A stretch of DNA of 46,000 nt from Chrysomallon squamiferum (GCA_012295275.1 CM022669.1:14739172-14785171); one strand, 5' to 3'; counted from the first letter of the stretch, positions 19,074 to 33,049 are shown. Program-made: numbers and translations. Notes: generated from the sequence alone by a model not told the origin.

Positions 19074-21441
19074 GTGAGCTAGTTTGGAAAGTCCTACATC
19101 AAAAATCTTTATTTTGTTTTGCCAGTGTAACTTTTACTTTTTGTCATTCTTCTGAATTATGAATGCATTATATAATGCCAAATTTCCGAGTTCATTTCCA
19201 TCTATTATTTCACTGATTATATTTGTTATCGAACAGATGGTGCAAACGTGACCTATGATAAGTCGTAATACCTGCTCAAATGTACTAAAAAGTCTGAGTT
19301 GATATAAGTTTTTGCTTAAAACCTCTTTTTGTTTTCTAATTTATAGATGTCATTCGAGATGTTCATGATCCAGAAAAACCGGAAAATCTCGAAGAACTGA
19401 ACGTTGTAACAGAGGATTGTGTAACTGTGTCAACACTGAATGGAGGTCAGCTGATAGTCAGAGTTGAATTTAGCCCAACAGTGCCTCATTGTTCACTCGC
19501 TGCTCTCATTGGTATACTGTTTTAATATAACTTTATCTCTCTTTCTTTTCTTTTTCTCATAATTAGATATATATAAAACAATATTGGAAGTATTAATAAC
19601 TTTCAACTACAAAATACTTTAAAAATAAATTTTAATGAATGAGAAATAGTACATTAAAGCTTTTGATATTTAGTACAAATTATTTTAGATTTGTTAGAAA
19701 TATCATATGAAACTATTTCGAGAATAAACTTTTAAAATATACATCTGCTGTTAGCACATGTGTGAAAAAACTCTAAATATATTTTATGTACTTTGAAGTA
19801 ACTGTTTATATGTGTCTCACCACTAATCTTTGCTTTAAAAAAAGAAAAGAAAAAAAGAATGTATATTAAGTAACAAACTTGAGAAATTATTTTATTTATT
19901 TACTTATTTATTTATATTTTTTTATTTAATTATTTAATTTTTTATTATTATTATTATTATTTTTGTTATTTATTTATTTATTTATTTATTTATTATTATT
20001 TTATTTTAAATAAAAGATATATTTTGCATTAGATAATTATACTGATAAAAATGTGATGACTATAATGATATCAGGGTAAATTAATATTTGACACTGTACA
20101 AGGAATTCTATTCATTTATTAACAAACTGGATTAGTCTCATCGTGGGATTCTGTACAAACAGAAACTGAAGACAAAAATCCCTGAAAGACTAAGTCTTCA
20201 GCAAACCTTGCAATTACACGTCACAATGAAAACATGAAAAGGAACATTTCTCCTTTGGTGCATTTGCTCAAAACATCAACATTGAAATAACTGGTCATTT
20301 GTTCCAGGTTTTAAAGATACTAGTATATTTGAAGTTTGGTCTGTTTTATGTTACATTTTAATTTAAAAAAAAAAGTTTCAAACACTGACCCTAATGTTCT
20401 ATTAGATTTCCATATATCTAACTTTTAACTTTAATTTGTGGGTTTCTTCAGGGCTTAGTTTAAGAAAAAAGATGGAGAGATGTTTGCCTGAAAGTGAGAA
20501 ATATAAAGTAAGATTAAATTATTTTTAGTATATTCGAAAAGCAGTTTATATATTTATATACATACATACATATATACACACATACATTTATATAATTTTT
20601 TTTATATAACACACCACTTTTCTTGCAGACATGTGGCTACTACTAACTGAAACCGAAAAATTTATTGTGGATATTTTCCTGTTAGAAATTATTTAAACAT
20701 TACTTTAATTTTATAATATTTATTTTGATGAGAGATTAAAAAAATGTTTAAAAATTCAAGTGTTTTAACACTGATGTTAGCAAAAAGTTTAAATAGTGTT
20801 TTATAAAATATGTTTTTATTTTATAGATAGATATTTTCATAAAAGAAGGAAAACATGAAACTGCTAATGAAAGTAAGTAAAAATTAATTTTTTATTATTT
20901 TGAAAGTTTTGAAAAATAATTTAAAGTAAAAATAACAAAAATAGCTTCATTTATCAAGTATAAGCTTATATGAATAAGGTTTTTTATTTTTGAAAATCTG
21001 TTTATTTTAAGTGTTTAATAAGATTATTGTTTGTTTGTTTATTTATATATTTTAGCTTATTGTCAACATAATTTATTTTGTATTTATTTATTATCAGCAG
21101 TATTATTATTTATTTATTTATTTATTTATTTTAGCTTATTCATTCATTATCTATTTATTGTTAACATAATTTATATTTTAATTATTATTCATTAGTATCA
21201 TTATTATTTATTTGTTATTTTTTATTTTTTTTTTTAATTAATTAATTAATTAATTAATTAATTTATTTATATTTGTATTAAATTTTTTAACTGTTTACTG
21301 TTTTTAATAACATGTGTTTATGTGTTCACTGCAGTAAACAAGCAGATAAATGACAAGGAGAGAATTGCGGCAGCTATGGAAAATCCCAACCTCAGAGAAC
21401 TCATTGAAAAGTGCATTGCTGAATCCGAGGACACATACTGA
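18914..21441 (+). CDS. CIAO2A: Cytosolic iron-sulfur assembly component 2A (MIP18 family), five exons, 177 residues
   Basis: Exons 18914-19073, 19347-19511, 20452-20507, 20827-20872 and 21335-21441 join in frame, with TGA at 21439-21441. The MIP18/DUF59 domain starts at about residue 48 with [20 protein letters not shown]. It contains [20 protein letters not shown] with the conserved Cys of PHCS, then [11 protein letters not shown], and ends [20 protein letters not shown] plus RELIEKC. '[18 protein letters not shown]' fits CIAO2A (FAM96A) rather than CIAO2B, whose equivalent is 'LADKERVAAALENTHL'. CIAO2A acts with CIAO1 in cytosolic Fe-S delivery, notably in IRP1 maturation. Human CIAO2A has 160 residues; the extra length is in the N-terminal acidic tail. 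The start is the first ATG of the open frame, since upstream in-frame sequence lacks another ATG. Confidence 0.95.
19347..19511 (+). CDS. CIAO2A: CIAO2A exon 2
   Basis: Core MIP18 domain from [12 protein letters not shown] to HCSLAALIG, including the conserved Cys. The acceptor is TTTATAG; the donor GTATAC is weak beyond GTAT. Confidence 0.95.
20452..20507 (+). CDS. CIAO2A: CIAO2A exon 3
   Basis: A 56-base exon encoding [18 protein letters not shown]. The donor is GTAAGA. Confidence 0.95.
20827..20872 (+). CDS. CIAO2A: CIAO2A exon 4
   Basis: A 46-base exon encoding [15 protein letters not shown], the strand and turn before the last helix. The donor is GTAAGT. Confidence 0.94.
21230..21264. 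repeat. (TTAA)n tract in CIAO2A intron 4
   Basis: About seven TTAA/AATT units within an ATTT-rich intron. Confidence 0.8.
21335..21441 (+). CDS. CIAO2A: CIAO2A exon 5
   Basis: Encodes the diagnostic C-terminal helix and AESEDTY, then TGA. The acceptor CACTGCAG is strong. Confidence 0.95.
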
Positions 21442-22440
21442 TCAAAATATATATATTTTTTTTTTTCATTTTAAAATAAACCACACCTGGATAACCCTCA
21501 GCAAACCACACCAACTCAGGAATTCAGAATACTCTGAGAACTACTGTAAAGAAATGTACAGATGATTCTCCAAAGAACAAAAGAAGTGAAAAAAAAAAAA
21601 AAAAAAAATAATTTTCTTTTTCAGATTCAGAATGTTACTGGTATTGATGATGAATCATCCACTGTTAATGATTACACACAATGATTCTTTCAGATGATAA
21701 AATTAATCGTCTTATACTGTTTCCATGGTAACCTAAAAATGAACACATCTTTGACAATAAACCAACTAATACTGCTGATTATAGAAGTGATAATTTGATT
21801 GCGAAAATATGGATGATAAAATATATCTGATAGTTTTGATAATGTATCTATAATACTGACAGAGGTACGAGGTTTCAGACAACATGAAAAGTATTAAATA
21901 TGAAATGTTTGCTGCACACTAAATATTTTTTATGAAGCTACTGCCATTGAGAATATTTTGAATTGGAGAGTAACTGTTAAACAGTGTGATAGTTATAAAT
22001 TAGTATTTTATGATATTGTGTTATAGAAATATATCAGGTGTCAATAGATGTATACGTATGAATATGTTAAAATATATTATAAATTTAAAACGATATAAAT
22101 AATAGTCAGAACATTAGTTATGTAGAAGGACATAATAAGGGCTGTATAATTATATAAACTTGTGTAATGTTGCATTATTATAAAATGCAGTGTATAATGC
22201 TGTATTGTGTACTTACTATTAAACCGTATCTATACAGTATCCTTCCCATCCTGAGTATAATTAACATTTTGGTTGTTTTGTTTTTGTGTGAATCTATTGC
22301 TGAATTGATTGTTGTTAATTTAGTTGTGATATTTAACCTGTGTATATGTGTGTATGTGTGTGTGTCTGGGTGTGTGTGTCTGTTTCTCTGTGACCATGTT
22401 GCAGAAAATTTGTTACATGTTAATAAATTAATTTTATAAA
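21442..22440 (+). other. CIAO2A 3' UTR and candidate poly(A) signals
   Basis: AATAAA occurs at 21475-21480, only 34 bases after the stop, and again at 21756-21761. Another lies near 22421, followed by A-rich DNA. Which is used cannot be read from sequence. No further coding signal. Confidence 0.45.
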
Positions 22441-22585
22441 TTATATTTTCATTATTATTATTTCCTTTAAAAAGTTGACAGAATTTTTATCACTTGCAAA
22501 AAAAATGAATTAAAAAAAAAAATAAATAAAATAAAATAAAATAAAAAATAAAATAAGAAGAAGAAGAAAAATTAAATCTAAAAAA

Positions 22586-22616
<31 letters not shown>

Positions 22617-24649
22617 CGCAGTTTGATTTATTCCTTGAGTTAACAGATAATCCATTTACACTGAGATTCATTCAGATGTTGTGCTGTATAACTTATAAAT
22701 ATTTATTTGAACACACACACACAAACAGACACATAATCAACCAAGCTCATAACAGCATTAATATAATACTGCGTATTTTAATAGTTCACCATTAAAGTGT
22801 AATTCTGAAGTATAACTTTCGGCACTTTATTTTCTGCTTTGTGTGCATTTTAAATACACTACCAGCATTCACAATCAGTCAGTTTGGAATAAATTTAATT
22901 TTTTTTTTTTTAACCTTTATTATGTACAGGGTGCATAAGCACATGTATGCTTCAGCACTTTCAAGTTTATATAATTTTTCAGCTGTAAGCATCACATTTC
23001 AAGTACACAGACAAAATAAATCATTTTGTTTGGCAGCATTAATCATTATTTTAATTTCCATTTAAGATTTATTCTGCTTTCTTATGATTATAGCATTAAA
23101 TATTAGTTGGTATACCGATCCTTGTTAATGCAGGTGTAAAAATGTCAATACCTTTTTGGTTCTTGTAAACAAAATTCTTGTATTCAATGTTTGTCATTTT
23201 CAGAAGATCCAAATCTGACTGTGTATAATTTTTTGATTTAGAACAAAAAAAAATAATTGATGTCTGATGTGATTTATTTAAAAATGTATTTAATATTTTA
23301 ATTGAAAAGAATAGAAAGATTTATAATAGTCATTTTTCATAATTATAGGTGTTTGAGTGTGTTTGTGTATGTGTGTGTGTGTGTAGTAGTGTGTGATTTT
23401 AAAAATATTTTAACGTTTTATTTTTTTGTTATTTTTTTTTAACTTATTTATTTACTTATTTTTTATTTTTATTTTTTATATTTAATCAAACAAAGGGTAC
23501 AAAGCTAATTAATAAAAAAAAAAAAAAAAAAAATAGAAAATCTTATACGGCCTGAGAGATTAATTGATATGGAGCAAACTTTCTGTGTTTTTTTTTAGTT
23601 GATGTTAGTTTTTGAACAAAGAAAAATAAAAAATGTAATTTATAAAGTGCTGAAAAAAGTGGTGTATTTGAACCTGTTTTTTTTTTTTCATTGATATATT
23701 TCTAATTTGACAAATGTGAAGTTTTATTTTTTAAAGCTTTATTATTTTTTATTTTTTATTTTTTGTATATAGAAGATAACATTAGGTAAAGATTTCAAGA
23801 TTTCAAAATTTACATATTTAAAGTATTTGTCAATCTAAGGTGTAAAATTATTCACCCTATTTATATCTTTAATTAATTAATGTCAGCACAATGTTGATTT
23901 TACTATTATTGTTGTTGTTGTTGATTTTTGTTCTTGTTTCATGTACTCATTTAATTTTATATACATAAAATTACTTAATTTGAATACTTTTTGAAAAACA
24001 ATTTGATTTGTTTTATTTTGTATTTATTTATCATTTTTAAACTGTTTTACAAACACATACGCACAAATGCATTTTCATTATTATATAACTGATTGTATTT
24101 AATATTGAAAATAAATGTGTAAAATGTTAAAGTTTTGGATTTTTTTCTCTTTGTTCTTTAGTAATCTTCTGTTGGCGTCTAGATTATAATGCAGACCTTA
24201 ATGGGACAGTGGGTGGAATGGGTAACACAGAGAGGAACATATATATTTTTTTTTTACTGCAATGATAAAATGTAAGTAATAAAGACTTAAATGGACTTAG
24301 ATGGACATACATTTACTCATTTGGTCCCGTAAAGTCTCAAAAAATTATTTACGTTTTTTACATCTATATATATATCGCTTATTTTATACCAATGAAATAT
24401 GGTACAAAAACATCTTTTGATCAGATATCACAATATTTATAAACAGTTTATCACTTATTTTAATAACATAATATTCATAATCTATTTTACGAAATATAAC
24501 TATTGTTTTGATACTGTATTAATCTATAAATTATATATTTTTTATAAAATATATACCGCTTGTTGTTGATACCGTTATATCAATAAATAGCTTTTTCAAA
24601 ATATACGTGACATCCCTTATTTATTTATTTATATTTATATTTATATTTA

Positions 24650-24687
<38 letters not shown>

Positions 24688-24756
24688 TTATTTTATTTTA
24701 TTTTATTTATTTTTATTATTATTATGTTTTTAATTTTTTTTTTTTTTTTTTTATTA

Positions 24757-24823
<67 letters not shown>

Positions 24824-26000
24824 GTACTATTTGTTAAATAGGCCAACATACGCCGCAATAGCTACTAAAACAGAACGAGACTGAGTATACATGCACCTAG
24901 TTTAAATCAAAGGCTACATAAGAATGATTGTGTGAGGAAAACAAATCTTTTGTCTCCTGATGTCATTTGTTTCTGGAGAGCTTGTACAGTGTCGCGACAG
25001 TCATTAAATACAATTAATTTGTTTCACTGTCAGAAACGAAACTCATCGGTCATTGCAGAGGGAATGTGAAAGCAAAAAAAAAACGACACATTTTGAAATC
25101 TTTATGTTGCACACATAATATGTGTGTATATTTATGTAAGTGAATATCAGCGGCGTTTTTTTGTGTGTGTGTGTGTGTGTGTGTTAAATAAGTAAAAAAA
25201 AAAAAAAAATAATCCTATGAGAATACGAAATAAAATACGTCTGATAAACCGTAACATAAAACTGCCTTTAAGCATTCATTTCAGTTTCTATGATTCTTTT
25301 ATCCTTTCCTCAAAGTGGCACTAAACTTCTTTTTGTCTAGACATGTATTTTCATTCTGAAACGGCTGCGTATTTCCCAGTTTGGAAATAATTCGCACTTC
25401 ATCTGTATTAAGTACAGCGATCAGCAACTGCTAAATACCTAAAGAATGCCACTTCAAAAATAATTATTACGGTCTTCGGTCGTTGTTTGTATATTTGTAT
25501 TACGACGTACATTATAACCAGCGACAATGGAGTTGGGAGAAATACTGATCAGAAGATACGTCTTGAGGTTATTCGGATTAAACGGTAACGGACCCACCGT
25601 ACAGTTAAAATGTGAAACGGAAAAATAAAATAAAATAAATAAATAATAAGGACCAAGGGAATGTTTACATGACATTATCATCATTAAGAAATGTTTTATT
25701 TAATGAATGTCTCAAAAAATATATTTAATTTACGGGTAGATATACCATGATTACAGGTATCAATAGTCAGGCAAGAACAGTGGTTTTCCAGATCTTGTTT
25801 ATTTAAAAGCATTTTCCCATGGACTCCAGGTCTGATTACTCGGCAAGCTGATTTTAATACCTAAAGAACAAACTCGTTTGTACACCTTCATCTTTTAAGT
25901 GAAGTATTCGTGTAACTGAAAAAAGATATATGAAATTTTGAAAGTTTATCTTCGTCAGGCCTAATCCTACACTGCAGCTTCTTGAAGTTTTAACTTAGGT
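22441..26000. other. Gene-free low-complexity DNA
   Basis: AT-rich sequence with poly-A (22589-22616, 23513-23533), (TG)n (25160-25184) and a 220-base (ATTT)/(ATT)/poly-T block at 24604-24820. Open frames here are Phe/Ile or Lys runs from these repeats. Unremarkable complex sequence lies at 24840-25700; no exon with splice signals and conserved residues is seen. Confidence 0.7.
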
Positions 26001-29000
26001 CGCTGGCCTCCCAGAACTGCCTTTGTCGAACCCCGGGGGTCCGCCATGGTAATCGCTGGGTTGGAGTATGAACTCTTTCAGACAAGGACGTTGTGAGTTT
26101 TGGATCACATAGCGAGAACGTAAATAGTATGGGAAGAGTTTTGGTTTCGGGATTTATTACTTGTTTATTTATTTATTTATTTAGCCTGTTTAGCCTGTTT
26201 ATTTTTTATATTTCTGTTAATTGATTTTCATTATATTTTATTTTATGTTATTTTTTGTGTGTTTGTTTGTTGGTTGTTTGTTTGGTGTTTTGCTATGTTC
26301 ATAGTTGCATACAGAAACTACTGTAAGATAAAGCAGAGATGCAGAAAAAACAAAGAATTAAAATACAAAGAAAAAAATCAGCGTAAGTTGGAAAACAGAG
26401 AAACATAAACAGAAAAGTTTCAAAAGAATAATAATAATAAAAAAAAAATAAAAATAAATAAATATAAAATAAAATAAAAATAAAGTAAAAACAGAATCTA
26501 GAAATGCGAAATGTCTGATTCTTTTTATTTCTTCTTTCTGTTTCTGTTTATTTCTAATCTTTATTTATTTATTTTACTTTTTTATCAAAACAGCAGAAAT
26601 GGTTTAAAAATAGAATAAGTAAGGAATGCAATATGATGCAAACGACATAATAATAATAATAATAATAAGAAGAAGAAGAAGAAGAAGAAAAAAAAAAAAC
26701 AACAACAACAACAACAATAATAAAAACGATAGTAATCACGACAGCAATGTCTTTGGCATCGGGGGCGACTGGAAACGTCGACAGAAAACTCCATTTTATA
26801 TTTTCTTATACACTGGACTTCTCTGCTACACATAACGTACATCATCATCGACGTTTTATTTGTTCAAACATGTTGCACGTATTGTCGCAGAAGGCCATTG
26901 TTCTTCAAACGACTACCACAGCAGAAGGTTAACGAGTGCTGCTCAGTTCACACCTGTTAAAATAGCAAGGTGTGCAGTCTGTTTACCCATTTCGAATCTG
27001 TCTGCAAAAACATTCTTTCTAAATGCCTCTCTCAAATTAAATTCGTTCGTACCAGAGAGCAATATTTTATTTTAGATCGTATTACACCAGGAGGATACTT
27101 ATATAAGAGAGAAGAGAGAGAGTGTGTGTGCTAATTGGGACTTTAGTCCTATAAAGAGTAGAGTTTTGCAGATGTTTGAGATATTTTTGTATGCAGAAAG
27201 ATGAAAAAGGAGCGACAATTTAAAAAAGAAAAAATCGGTGACCATAATGAAAGGCGAAGAAAAAAGGTGCAAAGCCCACATTAAGTACAATTTTTTGTTT
27301 TTTAAAGAAGAAAAATATATAAGAAGAAGAAGAAGAAAGAAAAAACGCAGAGAAATGTCTAAAAAAAAAAGAAAAAAAAGAAAGAAAAAAATCTAAAGAA
27401 AAATTATCGTATTGAAAGGGGTTTTAATTATAAGACCAAATAGAGATTGTGCTGTTTGTGCGGTTTTTCCAAAATCTTATTTTTCATTAAGGTTTTAATT
27501 AATATCACTTGCTGCTTTAAAACTTCATTTATATAATTATGGGGAAGGACTATACAGATATCTGGTCACGAATATTCCCTTTCCCACAGGAAGACAATTA
27601 TGCTGTTGGATATACCAATCATTAAAATAATTAATATATATATTTTATTAATAATAAAATAATTCTTCTATTCATGATCTATATTTCGTTGCTAGATAAT
27701 TGTTCATCCCAAATGAGAGGGTATGTTTTAAAGAGCTTCTTTTTGTAAGAAAATTGTCGAATCGACATCCTGTGAAAAAATCGGGATATCACAATAACAT
27801 GATACTGAAACCTTTTTTCCATTATGAGATCAATAAATATAAAAAAATAAATAAATAAACAAATAAATAAATAAAATAAAATAAAATAAAATGAAATAAA
27901 TAAGTGTGAAGTAATTAATAATCATTATATTGTACTATAAAATTACTTAACAGAAGCAGTTAAAAAATATATATACAAACAAAACCAAAAAAAAATAAAT
28001 AAATAAAACAATAGCTTCCTTAAAAATTCATTAATCGACACAGGAACCTTTTGTTCACGTAGTGCAGTAAAAATAATAACATAAACATACCCTCCCAATA
28101 ACATCCTAACAATTTTCTTTTCCCTTTAACATTCCTTCAAACAATAGGCTGGCTGTCATACTCTCCTGTATAATAACCTCTGTTCAATTTTGTATGGGAA
28201 AGGAACCAAGCTCATTGGAAAATGTTCAAAAATACCTGTTACTGTCACCGCCATGTGAACATGTTTATAGATTACGTATAATGCCGAACATCGTCGGTGG
28301 AAAGAATTACATGCAAAAAAAAAACAACAAAACAACAGAGATTCCAATCTTAATATCAGTCATACAGCGAAGCATAATGCACAGAATTCCGTGTACTCTG
28401 GAATTAATCATGGAACAATATGCAGTTGAGAAGGATTCAAGATGACAGGATCCTGCGGCACTGGGGTTCGCAATTCAAACAATTTTAAAGACGGCAGCCA
28501 TATGGAAACGCCCAGTTCTTTGACATTTGTAAACGAGAAGATGTCCTTTTATTCCTCGTAAAATCGGTGATGGTGCCCGTTGAACAAAGAATTGAAAAAA
28601 TGTGGATGACAGTATCGAAATACGTCACTAATTCAAACAGAAAACAAATGTGAAAGAGATACTGGAGTTGTTTTATGGGACTTTTTGTTGTTGGTTGCTT
28701 TTTTGGTTTTTTTTTTTTTTAAATTCTTCTGCTTCTACTTCTTGTTTTTCTTTTTCTCTCTTTTTCTTCTGTAAGTTCTCTCGTAAGTTCTCTTTTACTT
28801 TCTCTTTCTCTCTCAACTCTCTCTTTCTCTTCACTCCCTCTCACTGATATATTTCCTTTAATTCTTTGTGACTTAAAACAATAAACAATATAAAATTAAT
28901 GATAACAATTATAGTGATACGTAAACACTCTACAGAAAGGACAAGATTTCAAAATACATCACCTATTTCACTATTTACGTACAAGAAATTGTTTAGCTAT

Positions 29001-30666
29001 GGTTAGACACTTCTGCAGTATTTATTATCAACACAGTGTGTCTATCCTACTAAGTTACATTAGTTTGGCTCATATTTCCTAAAAGAATTTGATTTGCAAT
29101 ATGATAAAGTTAAAACAGCAAATTTCCACTTTTTACACAGAAGAAAAAACAAAATCGAAATATTTATATTACTGGGTACATAATTCAGCTCGAGATATCA
29201 TTATATATAATCTTTTCGAATACATTTAGACAGTTCCTTCAAATTTAGATACAAACTCAAAAAAAAAAAAAAAAAAAAAAATATCTTGGTTTTAAAAGTT
29301 TATCCTCCGAGACTTAAAACACTGGCTTGCCCTATTTTCATACAGTGGTTATTGCTACGAAACAGTTTTTGAACAACCTCCTTCCTCGCAGTATACACTG
29401 CGGATTAATTCCCCTTTATTTTTCACACATTCGAAACTGACACATTTATGGCTTTATGAAATATATGGACATAGGATAAGATTATTATATCAGTATGGGA
29501 AATTACTGTTTTAATTTAATAGCGTTTTTCTGCCTTTTTCTTCCAGTCAGACTAATTCGTCGCCAGCGGAGATCTGACAGAACCAAGTTTCACTTAACAG
29601 AAGACAGCATGCCGTCTGCTTCTTCTTGTATGTGTAGAACGTAATATGCTCCACTACGGTGAAACATTGTTCCTGAAAAAGCAAACCATAGGGATAATAA
29701 CCGCGACAAACGTACGCGCCATTATCGCTGTTATCAGAGAAGGGAAATATTTCCATTTCTTTACGCTTTCGTGACTCGTAACCTTATTGATAGCTCGTAG
29801 ATGAAGAAAACTTCATTCTTGTATATATATCTCCGACTTGAAAGGTGTACGTTACAAGAATTCAGCGGAGAGAGGCAATAAATATTCAGTTTTTACTCTG
29901 CTTGGATCTAAGTGAAATCGTAGAGAGAGAGAGAGGCGAGAGAGTTGGATATTTATTAAGAAAACGTGGCGGGAAAGTATCCTCATTTCGTCTGCTTCGT
30001 TTCGTTACGTACGAGAGTAGAAATTGACATAATACCGTCTAGTTAATGTGTAATAGAATATATTGCTGAATAATGCGTTTTATAAAATATAATGAAAAAG
30101 AATGCAGCAGGGCTTTGTGTTTCTAACTGAGCCAGGAATAAATAACCATTTAATTTCTCAAGCAACAAACGGAGAAACCATACTTGAAAACCTGTGTTAA
30201 AAATGTCACACAGTAATACATAAAACCATTATTTCACTTTCAGTGATAACATAATTTCGGTTGATTATTATCGGTGAAACAGTATAAGCCGTTTGTTGGT
30301 TTGAATAATGACGATCGCAAAAACAAGACATTAAAAAATTTGTAAGTTGTGTCTAGGCAGTACTAAGAATAATAAACTCACTACACGTGTTTGTGGTGAG
30401 TCAACTGTAGTGTGAAATATTTCATTGAAATATCAGGATTATTATTATTATTATTTTTTTGTTTTGTATCCTTTGATGTTCGTTTGAATAGAACTCTTGA
30501 CACATGTAGATTTAGTTATTGTGTGAAACATCACTGCGCGTAAATTGGGCGTCTGTTACATTTTTATTACTCTGTATCCAAATATCAAATGGAATGTATT
30601 CTAACGCATATTGCTACTAAAGAACTAAATTATATCCATAAGGATTTATTTTTTTTCTTTCTTTTT

Positions 30667-30702
<36 letters not shown>

Positions 30703-31090
30703 CTCTTGTTCCTCTACCCGTGCGCATGCCTCGAACTACCTGGCGGGCTGGGTCAAAATCGCATTTGATTGATTGAACCCTTGTTGTCGGTTGATTTCTC
30801 GCCTCCCAATGCAAAACTTCCTTGACTTGGCTTAACCGTCAAACAAAACGTTTAATTTTGCAAGTCATTTTTTTTTTATATCGATATCAGCTCTTGGATT
30901 ACAAAAAGAAAAGGAGAGCGCGCGAGAGAGAGAGAGATAATTATGTTTTTTTTTTTTAATGTCGTAGTTGTATTTTTTGTGTGCTGAATTAGTTGGAAGA
31001 GGGCTTGTGTAAAGAGAAGTATTAAACGCGAACCTACAGTTACGTCTGTCGGCGTAACTGCTACTTCACAAGTCACTACCTCGGCAGACG
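26001..31090. other. Intergenic DNA without recognised gene
   Basis: Mixed sequence with AAT/AAG/AAC triplets at 26649-26725, AAG-rich purine runs at 27300-27400, a poly-A tract at 29261-29281 and a poly-T tract at 30671-30702. Short open frames on both strands show no family motifs. Some stretches are of balanced composition (26740-27080, 28140-28620, 29530-30060) and could hold regulatory DNA, but I see no specific signal. Confidence 0.6.
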
Positions 31091-31317
31091 ACACTTTCGG
31101 ATTTCGTCGTCGCGGAAACAGACGAAACTGGCATTTTGTTCGAGTGGTGTTTTACTTTTGTGTTTTGTGTATTCTTGTTGCACATCGTTAAAAAAAAAAA
31201 AAAAAAAAGAAAAGAAAATCCGTGGTACGTTCATGTCCTGATTCAGGGTTTTGTTACCTTTGACTGATTACGAAGCAACATTTTGCTTAAACAAGCAGAG
31301 ATGTCTGTTAATATCAG
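31091..31317 (+). other. Candidate first exon with a start codon (gene beyond window)
   Basis: A CpG-containing stretch (TTTCGTCGTCGCGGAAACAG near 31100) is followed by U/G-rich leader-like sequence and ATGTCTGTTAATATCAG at 31301-31317, then GTGAGC, a good donor. This would encode only MSVNI plus a split codon. No downstream exon is seen, so the call rests on composition and one donor. Confidence 0.25.
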
Positions 31318-31779
31318 GTGAGCGTTATAAGTATTTATAGCCTTGTTCGCCTTATTAGTTCGACGGGGTTTTTTTTGAATTTAAAATTAATGCATAATTT
31401 TTTTATTTTTTTTTAAATAACATTTTAAAAGGTAAACTGCATATATTTTTCAGTCGATGTGATCTCTTTAATCGATGTGGTTTATTTAATTACATTTTAA
31501 TCGACGATTTTTTTTTTTTTTTTTTTTTTTCATTTCTTCTTCTTCCCTTTTTTTTCCGCCTAGTTTTTGAGTTACTTATATTCTTAATCCGGATGTTTTA
31601 TTTATTTGTGTCAGTATATTTCGCAACTTAGATTTTAATCACTGTAATCTTTTGACAGTTGTGTTCTGTTTATATATATTTTATTTGCATTTATTTCTTT
31701 ATATTTATCTCAATCGATATATTTATATATTATAAATATATATATACTTTATATATACTGAATGTCTCGAATAGAAAAT

Positions 31780-32130
31780 ATATATTGTATGTACGTATGT
31801 ATGTATGTATGTATGTATGTGTTATTGTCAGCACGTATATACATCTGTACGTTATGTATGCAAGCTAACATGTGTAAATCGACTGGATTGGTGGATGGAT
31901 GAATGAATGAATGAACTCTTGTATTTGGGTGAATGGACGACATAGGCGTACATGTCTGTGTAACTAATGTAAGTCAGCTGTAATAGTTTACATAGATGTT
32001 CGCTAACAGATAACATATATATATCTCTGTGTGTGTGTGTATATGTATACACACACACAACACATATACATATATATACATACTCACACAAACACACACA
32101 TACATAAACACACAAACACACAGACTTACA
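31780..32130. repeat. Compound microsatellite: (TATG)n, (TG)n, (CA)n
   Basis: (TATG)n at 31791-31820, then a (GT)n-(AC)n inverted pair and CACA/TACA runs to 32130. It includes a 14-bp-arm hairpin at 32030-32059. Confidence 0.9.
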
Positions 32131-32163
32131 AGCGATGTAAAGGCGTTAAAGTACTTTTTAGTT

Positions 32164-32168
<5 letters not shown>

Positions 32169-32251
<83 letters not shown>
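32169..32251. repeat. (TC)n microsatellite, 83 bp
   Basis: An uninterrupted CT dinucleotide tract. Open frames through it (SLSL on plus, ERER on minus) are artefacts. Confidence 0.97.
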
Positions 32252-32254
<3 letters not shown>

Positions 32255-32559
32255 CATTCAGCTTTACACACAAAAAAGAAAAAGTTAAATGAAAAAAAAA
32301 AGGGTGGTGAAAAAAATAAAAACCAGCACGAAAGACAAGCCAGTGATTCAGCCAGTGTAAGATGAATAAAATAACCGTGGCACGAAGACCGAACGCTGAG
32401 CAATTTACAACAACGGTTTTTTTCAAAGGATAAAAGTGTTTAGCATTAATGCGTAGCATATTGGTGGTTAATCTCTGTTGGTGGTTCTTTTGCTTTTGCA
32501 CTCTTAATGCAGAAAGATTCATAAGCGCAGCGCCAGATAGTGTGATAGCTGAGTCTGCA

Positions 32560-32752
32560 CTATAGTACACACCTCGTGTTGTTCCCATTCTCGAGTTGTC
32601 GCGCTCGCAGTGAAGTGAAGTGAAAAAAAAAAAAACGAGTTAGTGAATTACTCTACAAATGCGAACTAACGCAAACGGCGCTAACGTAACAGCCGAGTGT
32701 TTCTTAAAAGGGCAGCTGTGCTATTTTAGTGTTTGTGTTTAAAGCGTTAAGT
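32560..32752 (+). other. Candidate non-coding 5' exon
   Basis: CpG-rich start (CTCGAGTTGTCGCGCTCGCA at about 32591) with GTGAA repeats, then a balanced stretch ending AAAGCGTTAAGT|GTAAGTATT, a near-ideal donor at 32753. No long ORF, so it would be 5' UTR, perhaps alternative to the exon at 31.3 kb. No partner exon is visible. Confidence 0.25.
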
Positions 32753-32954
32753 GTAAGTATTGCGCAACGAATCGTAATATTTGTTTTACGACAAATAATC
32801 AAGTCAGGTTTTTTTTTAATTTTTTAATCGAGTGTTGTAGTTCGGTTAGGTATTTTTTACTGTGGAATGGAATGACGTGTGTTGTTTTTTTTTTTTTTTT
32901 TTAAGGACACTTTTATTTGACTTTTGTGTGTGTATGTGTGTATTTGTGTTTGTG

Positions 32955-32958
<4 letters not shown>

Positions 32959-33049
<91 letters not shown>

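Noticed and set aside
24607-24837. 76-codon Phe/Ile frame that looks like a membrane protein
   Set aside because: Produced by (ATT)n and poly-T; no signal of coding.
26020-26055. GTCGAACCCCGGGGGTCCGCCA, resembling a tRNA 3' end with CCA
   Set aside because: Upstream sequence does not form D or anticodon arms and lacks an A-box; nuclear tRNA genes also do not normally encode CCA.
32158-32588. Open frames of 80-140 codons through the (TC)n tract on both strands
   Set aside because: They consist largely of ER or SL dipeptide runs made by the microsatellite, with no flanking splice logic or family motif.
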